NCBI RefSeq assembly: GCF_001421805.1
Contig: NZ_LMLC01000005.1
Location: forward strand, 464,389-528,388
DNA: 64,000 nucleotides
Origin: Sphingomonas sp. Leaf34
GTDB taxonomy: Bacteria > Pseudomonadota > Alphaproteobacteria > Sphingomonadales > Sphingomonadaceae
Direction of reading: 5' to 3'
The translations under genes and the position numbers were made by a program. Under the pieces are notes generated by a model. It searched no databases, was not told the DNA's origin, and saw only the letters and a program-made list of their open reading frames with translations. The first letter of the stretch is position 1. Each line of letters opens with the position of its first letter. Positions 1 through 8,149 of the stretch are shown here, in pieces.

Positions 1-207
1 ATGCATCGCTACAACAACCAGGATCACGCGATGATGACCGCGATGCTGACGGTGCGCAACATCCAGGCGGGGGCCCGGATCCACGACATCTGGAGCGTCA
101 ACGAGGACGCCGAATATCACGAGGCGGGGAACGAGGGCGAGCAGGCGGGGATTGCCGCGGCGCTAGGGAGCGTGCGGGCGGTGCCGGAGCGGCTCAAGGC
201 GGCGTGA
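1..207 (+). CDS. C-terminal end of a gene cut by the window edge, probably an NAD(P)/FAD-dependent oxidoreductase
   Basis: An open frame runs from base 1 to a TGA at 205-207, so only the last 68 codons are present and the true start lies outside the window. The residues HRYNNQDHAMMTAML followed by an NEDAEYHE motif resemble, from memory, the C-terminus of amine-oxidase/UDP-galactopyranose-mutase-like flavoproteins of sphingomonads. No cofactor-binding motif can be seen in this fragment, so the family is an inference. The next gene in the same direction starts 164 bp later, after a palindromic repeat, so it is unlikely to share tight translation coupling. Confidence 0.55.
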   Translation: MHRYNNQDHAMMTAMLTVRNIQAGARIHDIWSVNEDAEYHEAGNEGEQAGIAAALGSVRAVPERLKAA

Positions 208-236
208 TGGGGCGACGCTTACATCATTTGTGAGCA

Positions 237-339
237 CCACGCCGGCGAAGGCCGGCCCAGTCGGAAAGGGTGTAGTAACAGCGCAATGCCCTTCGTTAGC
301 GACGTTCCCCAACTGGTCCCCGGCCTTCGCCGGGGTGGC
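237..339. repeat. Palindromic repeat, family A copy 1
   Basis: The ends are inverted copies built on GGCGAAGGCCGG and CCGGCCTTCGCCGG. A core of about 60 bp contains GTAACAGCG. Four further copies lie at 18250, 24562, 30144 and 35364. The core of this copy is in the opposite orientation to that of the 24562 and 35364 copies. It fills most of the gap between the flanking genes. Confidence 0.8.
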
Positions 340-371
340 ATGAGTGGGGCTATCGCTGGAACGAGTACGGC

Positions 372-2186
372 ATGACGGATGATGTCCCACCCTCCCCAAC
401 CGAGCCCCCGGCCGCACGCCTCTGGCCGACCGTGCTCGGCGGCTGGGTGCTTGCCGCGCTCGTCCTCTGCCTTGCGTTCGCAGGCGCCATCGCAAGTCTC
501 CGCTTTCCCGATCCCGACGACGCGATGCGGCTGCTCGAAGTACGCGACTGGCTTGGCGGGCAGAGCTGGTGGGACGTCGGCCAGCACCGGCTGAACGGGG
601 GCGACTTCGCGATGCACTGGTCGCGGCTGGTCGACCTGCCGATCGCCGCGGCGATGCTGGTGCTCGACCCGTTTTTAGCGCCCGCTGCGGCGAACCGGAT
701 CGCGATGACGGTCGTGCCGCTGCTCACGCTGCTCGCGCTGATGGCGCTCGCCGCCGACCTGACGCGGCGCGTGAGCGATGTCGAACGCGCCAAGCTCGCG
801 CTGCTGCTCGCGCCGCTATCGATCCCGCTCGTCTATCAGATGCGACCGCTGCGGATCGATCATCATGGCTGGCAGGTGGTGCTGGCGATGGCGGCGACGA
901 CTCTGCTCGTCGGGCGTGCGACGGCGCGGAACGGGATGCTCGCGGGACTGGCGCTGGCGACGCTGGTGACGATCTCGCTCGAAGGGTTGCCGGTTGCCGT
1001 CGCGATTACCACGGTCGCAGCGCTCGCCTGGGCGTGGGAGCCGTCGCGGCGCGCGTTCCTCGTGGGGCTGGCGACGTCATTATTCGCAGCGGCGGTGCTG
1101 CTGCATGTCGTGACGCGCGGCCCTGGGATGTTCGCCGCGGTGTGCGATGCGGTGTCGCCGGCGTGGCTGGCCATGCTCGGCGTCGCGGCTGTCGGCCTGT
1201 CGATCGCGACGCAGTTCGGCGCGCGATCGCTGGCAATTCGGCTCGGGGCGCTGGCGGTAGCCGGCCTGGCCTGCGCGACGACGTTGCTGCTCGTCGCCCC
1301 GGACTGCCTGCGTGGACCGTTCGCGACGCTCGATCCGCTGGTGTACCGGATCTGGTATCAGAACGTGCCCGAAGGGCTGCCGATCTGGCGACAGGATGCG
1401 GGCTGGGCGGCGATGACGATGGGCTTTCCGATCGTCGGAGTGATCGGGACGGGTCTTGCCTGGCGTCGCGCCGGCGGCACGGCGAAGATGCGCTGGGCGA
1501 TCCTGCTCGCCATTCTGGTTTTCGCGAGCGCATTGTCGTTGCTGGTGATGCGGACGGGGGCGACCGCGAATGCACTGGCGTTGCCGGGTGGCGCCTGGGC
1601 CTTGCTGGCGATGCTGGAGCGGACGCGGCGGATCGGGCCGGTGCTGGTGCGCACGCTGGCGACCGCGGGCGCGTTGCTCGCCGCGTCGCCGGGGCTCGTC
1701 GCCGGCGCGCTGTTCGCCGCGACACCGGGATCGACGGCGCATCCGTCCGTCACCAGGTCGAACGCCCCCCCCTGCCAGGGCGTCGCGGATGTTCGCGCCC
1801 TCGCGCAACTCCCGGCGAGCACGCTTTTCGCGCCGATCGACGTTACGCCCGAGATCGTCGCGATGACGCACCACCATGCGATCGCCGGCGGCTATCACCG
1901 CAACACGCACGCGCTTCACCGCGTGATCGCGGGCTTCACCGACACCCCCGAGGCCGCACGCGCAGCCATCATCGCAAGCAGCGCCACATATCTCGTTGCC
2001 TGCCCCGGCGCGGTCGAGATGGATATCTATCGGGACGCGGCACCGGGCGGCCTCTGGGCGCGACTCGATCGCGGCGAGCGATTCGCGTGGCTCGTCCCCG
2101 TTTCGATCCCCGGGTCGTCGGTTCTTGCATGGCGCATCAACAACTCGTCGCGCGCACCCTTGTCTGGAGCGCCCGTCCGCCCCTAG
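372..2186 (+). CDS. Multi-pass membrane protein, possible GT-C-type glycosyltransferase
   Basis: The 604-residue protein has roughly ten hydrophobic segments along its length, starting with one at about residues 20-42. Right after this first segment comes FPDPDDAMR (Asp47, Asp49, Asp50), then a charged loop. Acidic residues in the first periplasmic loop are the hallmark of GT-C glycosyltransferases such as STT3 or ArnT, which use lipid-linked sugar donors, so that fold is my best guess. No donor or acceptor can be read from the sequence. The final 130 residues look soluble. The ATG at 372 is the first good start. The next membrane protein follows after 11 bp, suggesting one transcript and possibly a shared envelope function. 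Confidence 0.7.
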   Translation: MTDDVPPSPTEPPAARLWPTVLGGWVLAALVLCLAFAGAIASLRFPDPDDAMRLLEVRDWLGGQSWWDVGQHRLNGGDFAMHWSRLVDLPIAAAMLVLDPFLAPAAANRIAMTVVPLLTLLALMALAADLTRRVSDVERAKLALLLAPLSIPLVYQMRPLRIDHHGWQVVLAMAATTLLVGRATARNGMLAGLALATLVTISLEGLPVAVAITTVAALAWAWEPSRRAFLVGLATSLFAAAVLLHVVTRGPGMFAAVCDAVSPAWLAMLGVAAVGLSIATQFGARSLAIRLGALAVAGLACATTLLLVAPDCLRGPFATLDPLVYRIWYQNVPEGLPIWRQDAGWAAMTMGFPIVGVIGTGLAWRRAGGTAKMRWAILLAILVFASALSLLVMRTGATANALALPGGAWALLAMLERTRRIGPVLVRTLATAGALLAASPGLVAGALFAATPGSTAHPSVTRSNAPPCQGVADVRALAQLPASTLFAPIDVTPEIVAMTHHHAIAGGYHRNTHALHRVIAGFTDTPEAARAAIIASSATYLVACPGAVEMDIYRDAAPGGLWARLDRGERFAWLVPVSIPGSSVLAWRINNSSRAPLSGAPVRP

Positions 2187-2197
2187 GGTCCGACGAT

Positions 2198-3799
2198 ATG
2201 AATACTCAGGGGGAAACGCTGCACTGGTGGCAGACGCGGGGCTTCGTCGTCGCGGTGGCGCTCGCGTCGATGATACCGTTGCTGTGGCCGGAGATCCCGC
2301 CGCTGGTCGATCTGCCGGGACATATGGGGCGGTACCGCGTCCAGCTGGCGATCGGCGAGAATCCCTGGCTTTCGCAGTGGTATACCTTCCGCTGGCAGAT
2401 GATCGGCAACCTCGGAATCGACCTGTTGATCGAGCCGCTCGCGCCGATCTTCGGGTTGCAGCTGGCGGTCAAGCTGATCGTGATGGCGATCCCGGCGCTG
2501 ACCGTGACGGGGCTGCTATGGATCGCGCGCGAGGTGCATGGGCGCATTCCGGCGACTGCCTTGTTCGCGTTGCCGCTCGCCTACAGCTATCCGTTCCAGT
2601 TCGGGTTCGTGAATTTCGCGCTCGCGATGGCGCTCGCGCTCAACCTGTTCGCGCTGTGGCTGCGGATGGGGCGGCTCGGGCGCACCACGTTGCGGACCGC
2701 GATCTTCATTCCCGTCTCGTGCCTGTTGTGGCTGTGCCATACGTTCGGCTGGGGCGTGCTGGGGGTGCTCGCCTTCTCCGCCGAACTGATCCGCCAGCAC
2801 GACATCCGCCGCGACAGCGATCCCAAGAGCTGGGCGCATGGCTGGTTCAGGGCGTTCGTCCAGGCGGGGCTGAACTGCCTGCCGCTCGCGCTGCCGATGG
2901 TGATGATGGTGGTGTGGCGATCGGGCGACCATGTCGGCGGCAAGACGCAGGACTGGTTCAACTGGCGCTGGAAGATGAACTGGATCACGATGGTCCTGCG
3001 CGACCGCTGGATGGCGTTCGACATCGCATCGGTCACCGTGCTGTTCGTGATCCTGTTCCGCGGCGTGCGCGACCAGACGATCGAATATTCGCGCAACCTG
3101 GGGCTGTCGGCGCTGTTCCTGGCGGCGGTGTACGTGGTGCTGCCGCGGATCGTGTTCGGGTCGGCCTATGCCGACATGCGACTCGCGCCGTTCGTGCTGG
3201 CGATTGCGGTGATCGCGCTGCGGCCGAGGCATGGGCTGTCGTTGCGTGGCGCAGCGGTGCTGGCGGTGCTGGGGTTTGCGTTCTTCGGCGTGCGGTTGGC
3301 CGGAACGACGATCAGCTATCTCATTTACGACCGCAGCTACGACCAGGCGATCGCGGCGATCGATACCGTCCCCGAGCGCTCTCGCGTCGTGTCGTTCGTC
3401 GGGCGGCGGTGTCGCGACGACTGGGCGTATTCGCGGCTCGAGCATGTCCCGGCGCTGCTGCTCGAGCGGCGCCTCGCCTTTACCAACGACCAATGGTCGA
3501 TGGCCGGCGCGCAGTTGCTGACGACCAATTACGCGGCGGCAAGGGGCTTTGCGCACGATCCGTCTGAGGTGGTGACCAATATCCGGTGCCGCGGCCAGTT
3601 CTGGCGGCCGATCTCGCTGGCGCTGGCGAAATTTCCGCGCGATGCGTTCGACTATGTCTGGCTGATCCACCCGCAGCCGTTCGATCCGGCGCTGGTCCGC
3701 GACCTCACGCTGATCCGGCGCGATGGCACGAGCCTGCTCTACCGCGTCAACCGGGGCGTCGCGGGTCAACCGGGTGCTCGCCCCGCCGGAACGGAGTAA
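2198..3799 (+). CDS. Multi-pass membrane protein of unknown function, partner of the preceding gene
   Basis: The 533-residue protein has about ten hydrophobic segments and a soluble tail of about 170 residues with several cysteines. After the first segment it reads PPLVDLPGHMGRY (Asp38, His42), a place where GT-C enzymes carry catalytic acids, so it may be a distant relative of the upstream protein. This is inference only. I start it at the ATG at 2198, 11 bp after the previous stop. The frame stays open far upstream but that part lies over the preceding gene. Its last 53 bp overlap the end of the convergent gene ending at 3747, which both reading frames support. Confidence 0.7.
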   Translation: MNTQGETLHWWQTRGFVVAVALASMIPLLWPEIPPLVDLPGHMGRYRVQLAIGENPWLSQWYTFRWQMIGNLGIDLLIEPLAPIFGLQLAVKLIVMAIPALTVTGLLWIAREVHGRIPATALFALPLAYSYPFQFGFVNFALAMALALNLFALWLRMGRLGRTTLRTAIFIPVSCLLWLCHTFGWGVLGVLAFSAELIRQHDIRRDSDPKSWAHGWFRAFVQAGLNCLPLALPMVMMVVWRSGDHVGGKTQDWFNWRWKMNWITMVLRDRWMAFDIASVTVLFVILFRGVRDQTIEYSRNLGLSALFLAAVYVVLPRIVFGSAYADMRLAPFVLAIAVIALRPRHGLSLRGAAVLAVLGFAFFGVRLAGTTISYLIYDRSYDQAIAAIDTVPERSRVVSFVGRRCRDDWAYSRLEHVPALLLERRLAFTNDQWSMAGAQLLTTNYAAARGFAHDPSEVVTNIRCRGQFWRPISLALAKFPRDAFDYVWLIHPQPFDPALVRDLTLIRRDGTSLLYRVNRGVAGQPGARPAGTE

Positions 3800-4916
3800 G
3801 CTCGCCGAGATACTCCTGCTGCTCGGCGACCGCCTCGCGCTCGCGGACGAGATAGTCGGCGATCGCGCGGCGGAAGCTCGGGTCGGGGATATAGTGCGCG
3901 GAATAGGTCGCGACGGGGGCATAGCCGCGCGCGAGCTTGTGTTCGCCCTGTGCGCCCGCCTCGACGGTCTGCAGGCCACGCGCGATGGCGGCGTCGATCG
4001 CCTGGTAATAGCAGAGCTCGAAATGGAGGAAGGGCACTTCCTCGGTCGCGCCCCAATAGCGGCCGTAGAGCGTGTCCGCGCCGATCAGGTTGAGCGCGCC
4101 CGCGATGGGGACGCCGTCGCGCTCGGCGAGGATGAGGAGGACCTGGTCGCCCATCGTCTGGCCGATCTGGTCGAAGAAGCTGCGCGTGAGATAAGGCTGG
4201 CCCCATTTGCGGCTGCCGGTGTTCTGGTAGAACACCCAGAATGCGTCCCAGTGCGCTTGGCTGATCTCGGCGCCGACGAGGTGGCGGATCGTCAGGCCTT
4301 CGACCGCGGCGGCGCGCTCCTTGCGGATCGCCTTGCGCTTGCGGCTGGCGAGGACGGCGAGGAAATCGTCGAAGCTGGCATAGCCGTCGTTCTTCCAGTG
4401 GAACTGCGTGCCCTGGCGGATCAGCCAGCCGGCCGCCTCGAACAGAGCCACCTCGTCGGGGTCGATGAAGGTGGCGTGCGCCGAGGACAGCCTGCTCTGG
4501 TCGGTAACGGCTTCGAGCGCGGCGATCAGCGCGGGGGCTTGTTCGGGATCGCGGAGCAGCAGACGCGGGCCGGGGACCGGGCTGAACGGCGCGGCGATCT
4601 GGAGCTTGGGGTAATATTGCCCCCCTGCCCGCTCCCATGCGTCGGCCCAGCCCTGGTCGAAGACATATTCACCCTGGCTGTGACTCTTGGCGTAGGCGGG
4701 CGCGATCCCCGCGGGCTTGCCGTCGGGGCCATCGACTACCACCGGCAGCGCCTGCCAGCCCGAGCGGCCACCGACGCTTTTCGAGGCTTCGAGTGCGGAG
4801 AGGAAAGCGTGGCCGATAAACGGGTTGGCGGTGCCGGAGCACGCCTCCCAGTCCTCGGCCGCGATCGATGTGACGCCTTGGGCGATGCGGGCTGTGACGG
4901 CGTTCATCCGCGACAT
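3747..4916 (-). CDS. GNAT/FemAB-like acyltransferase (DUF482, peptidogalycan biosynthesis type)
   Basis: The 389-residue soluble protein matches in overall pattern the DUF482 family, FemAB-like double-GNAT proteins often annotated as peptidogalycan biosynthesis N-acetyltransferases. Supporting stretches are ANPFIGHAFLSALE near residue 31, the basic helix ASRKRKAIRKER near 190, and LNLIGADTLYGRYWG near 280. The acceptor substrate is not known. The ATG at 4916 gives MSRMNAV; an in-frame ATG three codons on is also possible. The 3' end overlaps the convergent membrane-protein gene by 53 bp, so neither gene has its own terminator between them. Confidence 0.8.
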   Translation of the reverse strand: MSRMNAVTARIAQGVTSIAAEDWEACSGTANPFIGHAFLSALEASKSVGGRSGWQALPVVVDGPDGKPAGIAPAYAKSHSQGEYVFDQGWADAWERAGGQYYPKLQIAAPFSPVPGPRLLLRDPEQAPALIAALEAVTDQSRLSSAHATFIDPDEVALFEAAGWLIRQGTQFHWKNDGYASFDDFLAVLASRKRKAIRKERAAAVEGLTIRHLVGAEISQAHWDAFWVFYQNTGSRKWGQPYLTRSFFDQIGQTMGDQVLLILAERDGVPIAGALNLIGADTLYGRYWGATEEVPFLHFELCYYQAIDAAIARGLQTVEAGAQGEHKLARGYAPVATYSAHYIPDPSFRRAIADYLVREREAVAEQQEYLGELTPFRRGEHPVDPRRPG

Positions 4917-4988
4917 TTGGGGTGGCGAGCGGCCGATAGCAAAGGCCGGGTCGCGCTACCGTTGGGAAAAGGCGACGGTAAGCACACT

Positions 4989-5066
4989 GTTCTCCCGCGA
5001 AGGCGGGAGCCCAGGACCGCGAGGGATGCGCTTGGCAACCCTGGGCTCCCGCTTTCGCGGGAGAAC
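4989..5066. repeat. Palindromic repeat, family C copy 1
   Basis: Inverted ends of the form TTCTCCCGCGAAGGCGGGAG and CTCCCGCTTTCGCGGGAGAA enclose about 35 bp. Similar copies lie at 11711 and 35250. It sits directly downstream of the ridA stop codon, read on the minus strand, and upstream of the GNAT gene, so it could act as a transcript end. Confidence 0.75.
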
Positions 5067-5071
5067 AAGGG

Positions 5072-5536
5072 TCAGGCGGAAACCTGGACGATCGCGTCGA
5101 TCTCGACCGCGGCGCCGAGCGGGAGGACGGGGACGCCGACCGCGGAGCGCGCATGCTTGCCGGCATCGCCGAACAGCGCGACCATCAGGTCCGAGGCGCC
5201 GTTGGCGACCTTGGGCTGGTCGGTGAAGTCGCCGGTCGAGTTGACGAACACGCCGAGCTTCACGATCCGCTCGACGCGCGCGAGCGTACCGAGCGCCGCC
5301 TTCATCTGCGCGACGAGCATGAGCGCGCAGAGCTTGGCCGCGTCCTGCGCGTCGTCGAGCGAGACACCGTCTCCGACCCGGCCGGTGACGAGCTGTCCGT
5401 CCTTGAACGGCAACTGGCCCGAGATGTGGAGCATGCCGTTCGCCAGCACGGTCGGGACGTAGGACGCCACGGGTGCGGCAGCCTGCGGAAGGGTGAGGCC
5501 CAGCTCTTCGAGCTTGCGGTCGATACGATCGGTCAT
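5072..5536 (-). CDS. RidA-family enamine/imine deaminase
   Basis: The 154-residue protein shows the pattern of the larger RidA subgroup (YjgF/YER057c/UK114): LPQAAAPVASYVP, then GMLHISGQLPF, then a C-terminal RSAVGVPVLPLGAAVEIDAI. RidA proteins hydrolyse reactive enamines/imines released by PLP enzymes such as threonine dehydratase. The Arg of RSAVGV is in the position of the substrate-binding arginine. Typical subgroup length is about 150, so it is complete. It lies alone between two palindromic repeats. Confidence 0.9.
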   Translation of the reverse strand: MTDRIDRKLEELGLTLPQAAAPVASYVPTVLANGMLHISGQLPFKDGQLVTGRVGDGVSLDDAQDAAKLCALMLVAQMKAALGTLARVERIVKLGVFVNSTGDFTDQPKVANGASDLMVALFGDAGKHARSAVGVPVLPLGAAVEIDAIVQVSA

Positions 5537-5639
5537 GGGGTCGGTATCACCACAGCGGTGGGGGATGGGTCAAGGGACTCTGCCACCGTCAGTTTCGCGA
5601 AGACGGGACGCCGTGGCGAGACCCGGCCGCCCCGATCAA

Positions 5640-5761
5640 TCCTCCCCCGCCAGGGGGAGGTGGCGCCGGAGGCGACGGAGGGGGCGGACACGGAGCAGAT
5701 GTTTCGCTTACCGCCCCCTCCGTCAGGCTGCGCCTGCCACCTCCCCCTGGCGGGGGAGGAT
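5640..5761. repeat. Palindromic repeat, family B copy 1
   Basis: The ends are CCTCCCCCGCCAGGGGGAGG and its near inverse, followed inward by GGCGACGGAGGGGG and its inverse. The core holds ACACGGAGCAG. Related copies lie at 16571, 31344 and 42677, with a variant at 27171. This copy ends 13 bp from the stop codon of the HAD gene. Confidence 0.85.
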
Positions 5762-5774
5762 TATTCCGGGCGCG

Positions 5775-6401
5775 TCAGGCGTCCGCCGGCAAACCCGCTT
5801 CGAACCGGGTCGCGATCCAGTCCGCGGCTTCGCGCCAGTCGTCGATGCGCGCATGTGCCTCGGGCGCCTTCGGGACGTTCACCGCCAGCGTCGGCTCGGA
5901 CACCATGTGCAGCCGGTGTACCCCCGGGGCGTGCTTGGCGACCGATTCGTGGTGCACTGCCAGGTCGTCGACGAACACCGTGACCGGGTTGCCATATTCC
6001 GCGACCAGCCGCGAGACGGGCGTGCCCTTGCCGCCCTGGTTGCACTCGACCCGGTGCGCGATGCCGAACTTGGCCAGCTGCTCGATCCGCGGCTGGCGGC
6101 ATTCGTCCTGGAGGTTGGTGAGGATGACGATGTCCGCCACCTGCGCCAGCCGCTCGAGCGCCTCGACCGCATGCGGGACCAGCGTCTGGCGGTGCATCTC
6201 GGCGGGGAAGAACTCGCCGAGCATCGCCCACATATCCTCGCGCGAGGGCGGTGGGCCACCGTCGCGGCGGGTCATCGCGGTCGAGAAATCGCCGTGCTGG
6301 ATCGCGAAATCGATATCGTGGCGCTCGTCGAGCCAGACGCCGAAATGCTTGACCATGTGCAGCAGCACTTCGTCGCAATCGCTGATCAGCAGCGGCCTCA
6401 T
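5775..6401 (-). CDS. HAD-superfamily hydrolase
   Basis: The 208-residue protein carries the HAD motifs. Motif I is unusual, ISDCDEVL at residues 7-14, in a D-x-D arrangement. Motif II is ILTN near residue 95, and motif III/IV is TVFVDDLAVH near 145. These enzymes are Mg-dependent phosphohydrolases; the substrate cannot be inferred. The start at 6401 overlaps the stop of the upstream DUF3572 gene by 4 bp (ATGA), which supports both starts and implies translational coupling. Confidence 0.85.
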   Translation of the reverse strand: MRPLLISDCDEVLLHMVKHFGVWLDERHDIDFAIQHGDFSTAMTRRDGGPPPSREDMWAMLGEFFPAEMHRQTLVPHAVEALERLAQVADIVILTNLQDECRQPRIEQLAKFGIAHRVECNQGGKGTPVSRLVAEYGNPVTVFVDDLAVHHESVAKHAPGVHRLHMVSEPTLAVNVPKAPEAHARIDDWREAADWIATRFEAGLPADA

Positions 6402-6667
6402 GCGTCGAGCTCCATCCGCGCGCGAACCAGCGCCTCGGGCTTTACGCCGAGCGATTCGGCACAGGCGATCAGGTCCGGCTCGTGGTTTTCGAGAAAGCCG
6501 AGCGCGGCGGACAGCACGCTCGGGTCGCTCGCCCGCGCGCGCAGGTCGTGCGGCTCGAGGCCGGTGACCGACAACAGCCGCATCGCGCGGTCGGGCTCGA
6601 CCAGGGTCCATACCAGCGCGCGCAGCGCGAGCGCCTCGGCGTCTTCGTTTGAATCGCGGTCGCGCAT
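6398..6667 (-). CDS. DUF3572 family protein
   Basis: The 89-residue helical acidic protein matches the alphaproteobacterial DUF3572 pattern: EALALRALVWTL, RAMRLLSVTGLEP and DLRARASDPSVLSAALGFL. The molecular role is unknown. It is the first gene of a two-gene unit with the HAD hydrolase, joined by a 4-bp ATGA overlap, and it is divergent from divK with only 36 bp between the two start codons. The two units must therefore share a very short promoter region. Confidence 0.85.
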   Translation of the reverse strand: MRDRDSNEDAEALALRALVWTLVEPDRAMRLLSVTGLEPHDLRARASDPSVLSAALGFLENHEPDLIACAESLGVKPEALVRARMELDA

Positions 6668-6703
6668 TGCCTATCGTGCCCTCTTTCCGGATAAGGTGCG
6701 GCG

Positions 6704-7066
6704 GTGACAAAGAAGGTGCTCGTTGTCGAGGACAACGAACTCAACCTCAAACTATTCTGCGATCTGCTGCGTGCGCACCAGTTCTCGGTCGAACCCGTGC
6801 GCGACGGCCGCGACGCGGTGGCGCGCGCGCGCGACTTCACGCCCGACCTGATCATCATGGACATCCAGATGCCGCACGTCACCGGCTATGAGATCATCCT
6901 CGAACTGAAGGCGGACGAGGCGTTGCGCGCGATCCCCGTGATGGCGGTGACGGCCTATGCGGGCCGCGACGACGAGGAGCGGATCCGCGCGGCGGGGGCG
7001 GATTCCTATGTGTCGAAGCCGATCAGCCTCGCGCGGTTCATGGACGCGGTCGGGGCGCTGGTCTGA
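6704..7066 (+). CDS. divK: Single-domain response regulator DivK
   Basis: The 120-residue protein is a lone receiver domain. It has the acidic pair Glu9-Asp10, phospho-acceptor Asp53 in IIMDIQMP, Thr83 in AVTAY and Lys105 in SKPIS. N-terminal MTKKVLVVEDNELNLKLF is close to Caulobacter DivK, which relays signals between the DivJ/PleC kinases and the CtrA pathway to set cell polarity and division. The start is GTG at 6704; no upstream in-frame start gives a better fit. It is divergent from DUF3572. The gap after it contains a long imperfect inverted repeat. Confidence 0.9.
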   Translation: MTKKVLVVEDNELNLKLFCDLLRAHQFSVEPVRDGRDAVARARDFTPDLIIMDIQMPHVTGYEIILELKADEALRAIPVMAVTAYAGRDDEERIRAAGADSYVSKPISLARFMDAVGALV

Positions 7067-7138
7067 GAGGGGGGGCGGTCCATTGAGTTTGACCCGGCAT
7101 GCCGCGTCCACCCCCGTCCTGTGCCTTGCCCCACTCCC

Positions 7139-7287
7139 GTTCGTGCTGAGTAGAGACCGAGTAGCTCCGCAAGGAGCGTATCGAGGGCGCGTGCCGAGGC
7201 ACGCGTTCCGCGCGCCAACCTGTCCTTCGATACGCCCTCTCGATACGCCGCCTATGGCGACTACTCGACGGCTACTCAGGACGAACG
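7139..7287. repeat. Long imperfect inverted repeat
   Basis: The left arm (7139-7190) and right arm (7232-7287) are imperfect inverse copies. The left arm begins CGTTCGTGCTGAGTAG and the right arm ends CTACTCAGGACGAACG. Both include a CGTATCGAGGGC-type block. It lies in the 387-bp gap between divK and rpmG (7067-7453), which otherwise holds only a short palindrome near 7340-7360 and the rpmG terminator. I see no gene in that gap. Confidence 0.65.
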
Positions 7288-7382
7288 GAAGGTGTACCTC
7301 GCCCCTCTCGCTAGGAGCGGGCCCTAGCGGCACGAGATCCCATCTTTCGCTGGGATGACGGAGTCTTCAACGCACAAACGCC

Positions 7383-7411
7383 AAAAGCCGCGGGGGATGC
7401 CCGCGGCTTTT
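7383..7411 (-). terminator. Rho-independent terminator of rpmG
   Basis: A perfect 12-bp stem (AAAAGCCGCGGG with CCCGCGGCTTTT) has a 5-nt loop. Read on the minus strand it lies about 43 bp after the rpmG stop and the stem ends in a run of T. The symmetry means it could also stop transcripts coming from divK. Confidence 0.85.
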
Positions 7412-7453
7412 CGGATCTTCGCAATCAGTCGGCGGCTCGCACCACCGGCCGGA

Positions 7454-7621
7454 TTACTTGATCTTGGCTTCCTTGAACTCGACATGCTTGCGCACGACGG
7501 GATCGTACTTCGAGAAGGAGAGCTTCTCCGTCTTGGTACGGGGATTCTTCTTGGTGACGTAGAAGAAGCCGGTGTCAGCGGTGCTGAGCAGCTTGATCTT
7601 TACGGTGGTCGGCTTGGCCAT
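7454..7621 (-). CDS. rpmG: Large-subunit ribosomal protein L33
   Basis: The 55-residue protein begins [19 protein letters not shown] and ends with VEFKEAKIK, the standard L33 pattern (50-56 residues). It contains the conserved [10 protein letters not shown]. It lacks the zinc-binding cysteine pairs of the C+ paralogue, so it is the zinc-independent form. The stop is followed by a strong hairpin terminator. It is a single-gene unit divergent from the hypothetical gene at 7814. Confidence 0.97.
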   Translation of the reverse strand: MAKPTTVKIKLLSTADTGFFYVTKKNPRTKTEKLSFSKYDPVVRKHVEFKEAKIK

Positions 7622-7813
7622 GAGCCCAATTCCTATGGCTTGAAAATGCGAAAGCGGCGAACTCGCGCCGCCGCTCCATCAGGGGCGGCGCATGGCGGAC
7701 GGCTGCGGCGAAGTCAAGCTTTACCCCATCGTCGCAGGGGAATCACGCGCATTTAACCCGCTATTCACCACCCGGCGCGCAGAGTAACGTCAGATAAAGG
7801 CAGGAGCGGGATC

Positions 7814-8146
7814 GTGGGGCAGGCGCTGGTTCGAATCGACGACATGGTCGCGGTGAAGGCCGATCTGGCCGCGCGAATCGCGGCGATCGACGTCCGCGCG
7901 CCCTATTCGCGCCCCTGCGACATCGCCACCGAGATCGACGCGATCCGCGTGATCGCGCACAGCAATGGGCTGAACCCGGCGGTCACCGTCGCGCACTTCG
8001 TCGATTCGGCGCTGTCGCGCGGCGAGCATGGCGCGCTGGTGCATGGCTGGCTGGCGATCCTGCGCGACGCGGTCGGCTGCGAGCGGCAGGACGTCCAGGC
8101 GTGCCACGCGTTCGCCGCCGCCTGCTCGGTGCGGCTCGCTGGATAA
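7814..8146 (+). CDS. Hypothetical protein, 110 residues
   Basis: I do not recognise the family. The protein is soluble and largely helical, with three cysteines in the last third (GCERQDVQACHAFAAACS). The GTG at 7814 is preceded by AGGAGCGGG at a good distance. It is followed after 3 bp by the TMEM165-like gene, so the two are probably co-transcribed. High G+C at third codon positions, like its neighbours, supports that it is a real gene. Confidence 0.65.
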   Translation: MGQALVRIDDMVAVKADLAARIAAIDVRAPYSRPCDIATEIDAIRVIAHSNGLNPAVTVAHFVDSALSRGEHGALVHGWLAILRDAVGCERQDVQACHAFAAACSVRLAG

Positions 8147-8149
8147 TTC

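Noticed and set aside
2516..3979. Long open frame on the minus strand over the second membrane protein
   Set aside because: Its translation is rich in Arg, Gln, His and Pro with no likeness to a family, the usual look of an antisense frame in G+C-rich DNA.
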